Shown in pieces: positions 6,498-7,233 of a stretch of DNA of 7,233 nucleotides. Positions within the stretch are counted from its first letter, which is position 1. Each line of letters begins with the position of its first letter. A program made the translations under genes and the position numbers. Source of the DNA: JAEXNA01 sp050486105 (GTDB lineage Bacteria > Vulcanimicrobiota > Xenobia > Xenobiales > JADMJV01); NCBI GenBank assembly GCA_050486105.1, contig JBJHCR010000316.1:1-7233 (forward strand), given 5' to 3'. Below the pieces are notes generated by a model that had not been told where the DNA came from, made no database searches, and saw only the letters and a list, made by a program, of their open reading frames with translations.

Positions 6498-6561
6498 CCA
6501 AGGAGTCCGAGAAATAGGCCCAAACTTCGGAGGTCTAAAAAGCGATTGGCACAACCCTATT

Positions 6562-6566
6562 GGAGG
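6562..6566 (+). promoter_or_regulatory. Shine-Dalgarno of the WD40 gene, inside a palindrome
   Basis: GGAGG lies nine bases before the ATG at 6576 and decides this start over the in-frame-shifted TTG at 6560. It is part of the perfect 10-bp palindrome GAGGATCCTC (6564-6573). The palindrome may be accidental; with no loop it cannot fold well within one strand. Confidence 0.7.
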
Positions 6567-6575
6567 ATCCTCGGC

Positions 6576-7233
6576 ATGCGCAAATTCTCATTTTTTCTGA
6601 TTCTGGCCTTATTGGGCCTGGTCGTGGGGTCTCAACTCGACGGACTCCTGAGCCAAAAGGCGCGTCCAGGTTTGGTGGTGGGCGAAAGCCTTCTTGGCGC
6701 CGAACTCAGCCCGGACGGCCGTTTCTTGGCGGGCTTGGGGCGCCATAAATCCGGAGACTGGTATCTCCAAGTCTGGGACCACAAAGGACGAGTCCTTCTG
6801 AAACCCCAGGCCTTACCGTCTCCCCCAGGTCGCCTGCCTGCTTTGGCCTGGAGCCCGGATAGCAGTCGTTGCGCAGTGGCGGCAAGGTCGGAAGTTTGGA
6901 TCTTCGAACCCCAAGGTGGAAAAAAGGTGAGGCTGCCCGCCCAACATCAAGTGCGCCATCTGGAGTACGCCCAAGGTTCTTTACTGGCGCGCACCGACAC
7001 CGTCACCTTCGTGTGGGATGCCAAGAGCCACCAGAACCGGTGGAAGTTGGCCCAGGCCCACCTCTTGCATTCCTCTTTGCACCCCAACGGCCAGTTGCTC
7101 GCCACCGCTTGCTTTGAGGACGGAGTTCGGGTCTTCGACCTCGCCAGGCGTAGCCAGCTCCATCATTTCGAAGCAGGCCAAACCTGTGCCGGTCTCAAGT
7201 TCGGCAACGGGGGTAAGTGGCTCAGCTTAGCCT
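6576..7233 (+). CDS. exported or membrane-tethered WD40 propeller protein (5' part)
   Basis: The frame is open from the ATG at 6576 to the window edge, giving 219 residues; the C-terminus is outside. Residues 1-19 (MRKF, then a hydrophobic run) are a signal peptide or an uncleaved membrane anchor; there is no lipobox Cys, so the propeller should lie in the periplasm. WD40-like blades follow: AELSPDGRFLAG ... LQVWDHKG (42-71), LAWSPDSSRCAVA ... EVWIFEP (90-112), SLLARTDTVTFVWDAKS (135-151), SLHPNGQLLATACFEDGVRVFDLARR (167-192), and the start of another (KFGNGGKWLSLA, 208-219). WD40 propellers bind partner proteins; no enzyme domain is visible in this part. It stands 142 bp after the toxin gene, probably as its own unit. 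A related propeller such as a TolB-like or quinoprotein-like fold is possible, but the SPDGR and VWD motifs favour WD40. Confidence 0.85.
   Translation, partial: MRKFSFFLILALLGLVVGSQLDGLLSQKARPGLVVGESLLGAELSPDGRFLAGLGRHKSGDWYLQVWDHKGRVLLKPQALPSPPGRLPALAWSPDSSRCAVAARSEVWIFEPQGGKKVRLPAQHQVRHLEYAQGSLLARTDTVTFVWDAKSHQNRWKLAQAHLLHSSLHPNGQLLATACFEDGVRVFDLARRSQLHHFEAGQTCAGLKFGNGGKWLSLA

Noticed and set aside
6491..6540. Possible promoter for the WD40 gene
   Set aside because: I tried TTTGTC as a -35 box, but no acceptable -10 hexamer lies 16-18 bases downstream; TCTAAAAAG near 6534 lacks a matching -35.
6560..6748. TTG-initiated 62-aa frame overlapping the WD40 gene start
   Set aside because: It is a shifted reading of the WD40 gene; the ATG at 6576 has a better-placed Shine-Dalgarno and yields a signal peptide and WD40 blades.

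Overview
The window is bacterial DNA with a fairly high G+C content (hand counts of sampled lines fall between about 48 and 70 percent). It holds two divergent gene groups separated by a 300-bp gap. Two proteins carry lipoprotein signal peptides, which points to a diderm bacterium. Big_2/FG-GAP lipoproteins, DUF4034 proteins and secreted WD40 proteins are common in environmental phyla. I cannot name the taxon from sequence alone.

Left two thirds (1-5462), minus strand: two lipoprotein genes are read leftward, apparently as one operon. The upstream gene (5462 to 2112) encodes a 1116-residue lipoprotein. It has an N-terminal beta-rich domain, one Big_2-like Ig domain, a long FG-GAP/VCBS-type propeller region with two DxNxDG motifs, and then six more Big_2-like domains. 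The downstream gene (2034 leftward, cut by the window edge) encodes a lipoprotein of at least 678 residues with a helical repeat region and a DUF4034-like domain. The 77-bp junction between them is unusual. Two good Shine-Dalgarno sequences sit there, but each is correctly spaced for a short ORF in another frame, while the lipoprotein ATG has only a weak one.

Gap (5463-5762): no gene was found. It carries an 8-bp inverted repeat, a weak minus-strand promoter candidate, a four-run G-tract with G-quadruplex potential, and a near-consensus sigma-70 promoter facing right. The predicted transcription start of that promoter coincides with the ATG of the next gene.

Right part (5763-7233), plus strand: a complete VapBC-type toxin-antitoxin pair (ribbon-helix-helix antitoxin overlapping a PIN-domain toxin with all four acidic residues) is followed, after 142 bp, by the 5' part of a gene for an exported or membrane-tethered WD40 propeller protein that runs off the window.

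I see no clearly new multi-gene system. The best leads are the layered translation signals between the two lipoprotein genes, the probably leaderless vapBC transcript behind a G-quadruplex motif, and the paired large lipoproteins. No RNA genes, insertion sequences or CRISPR arrays were found.
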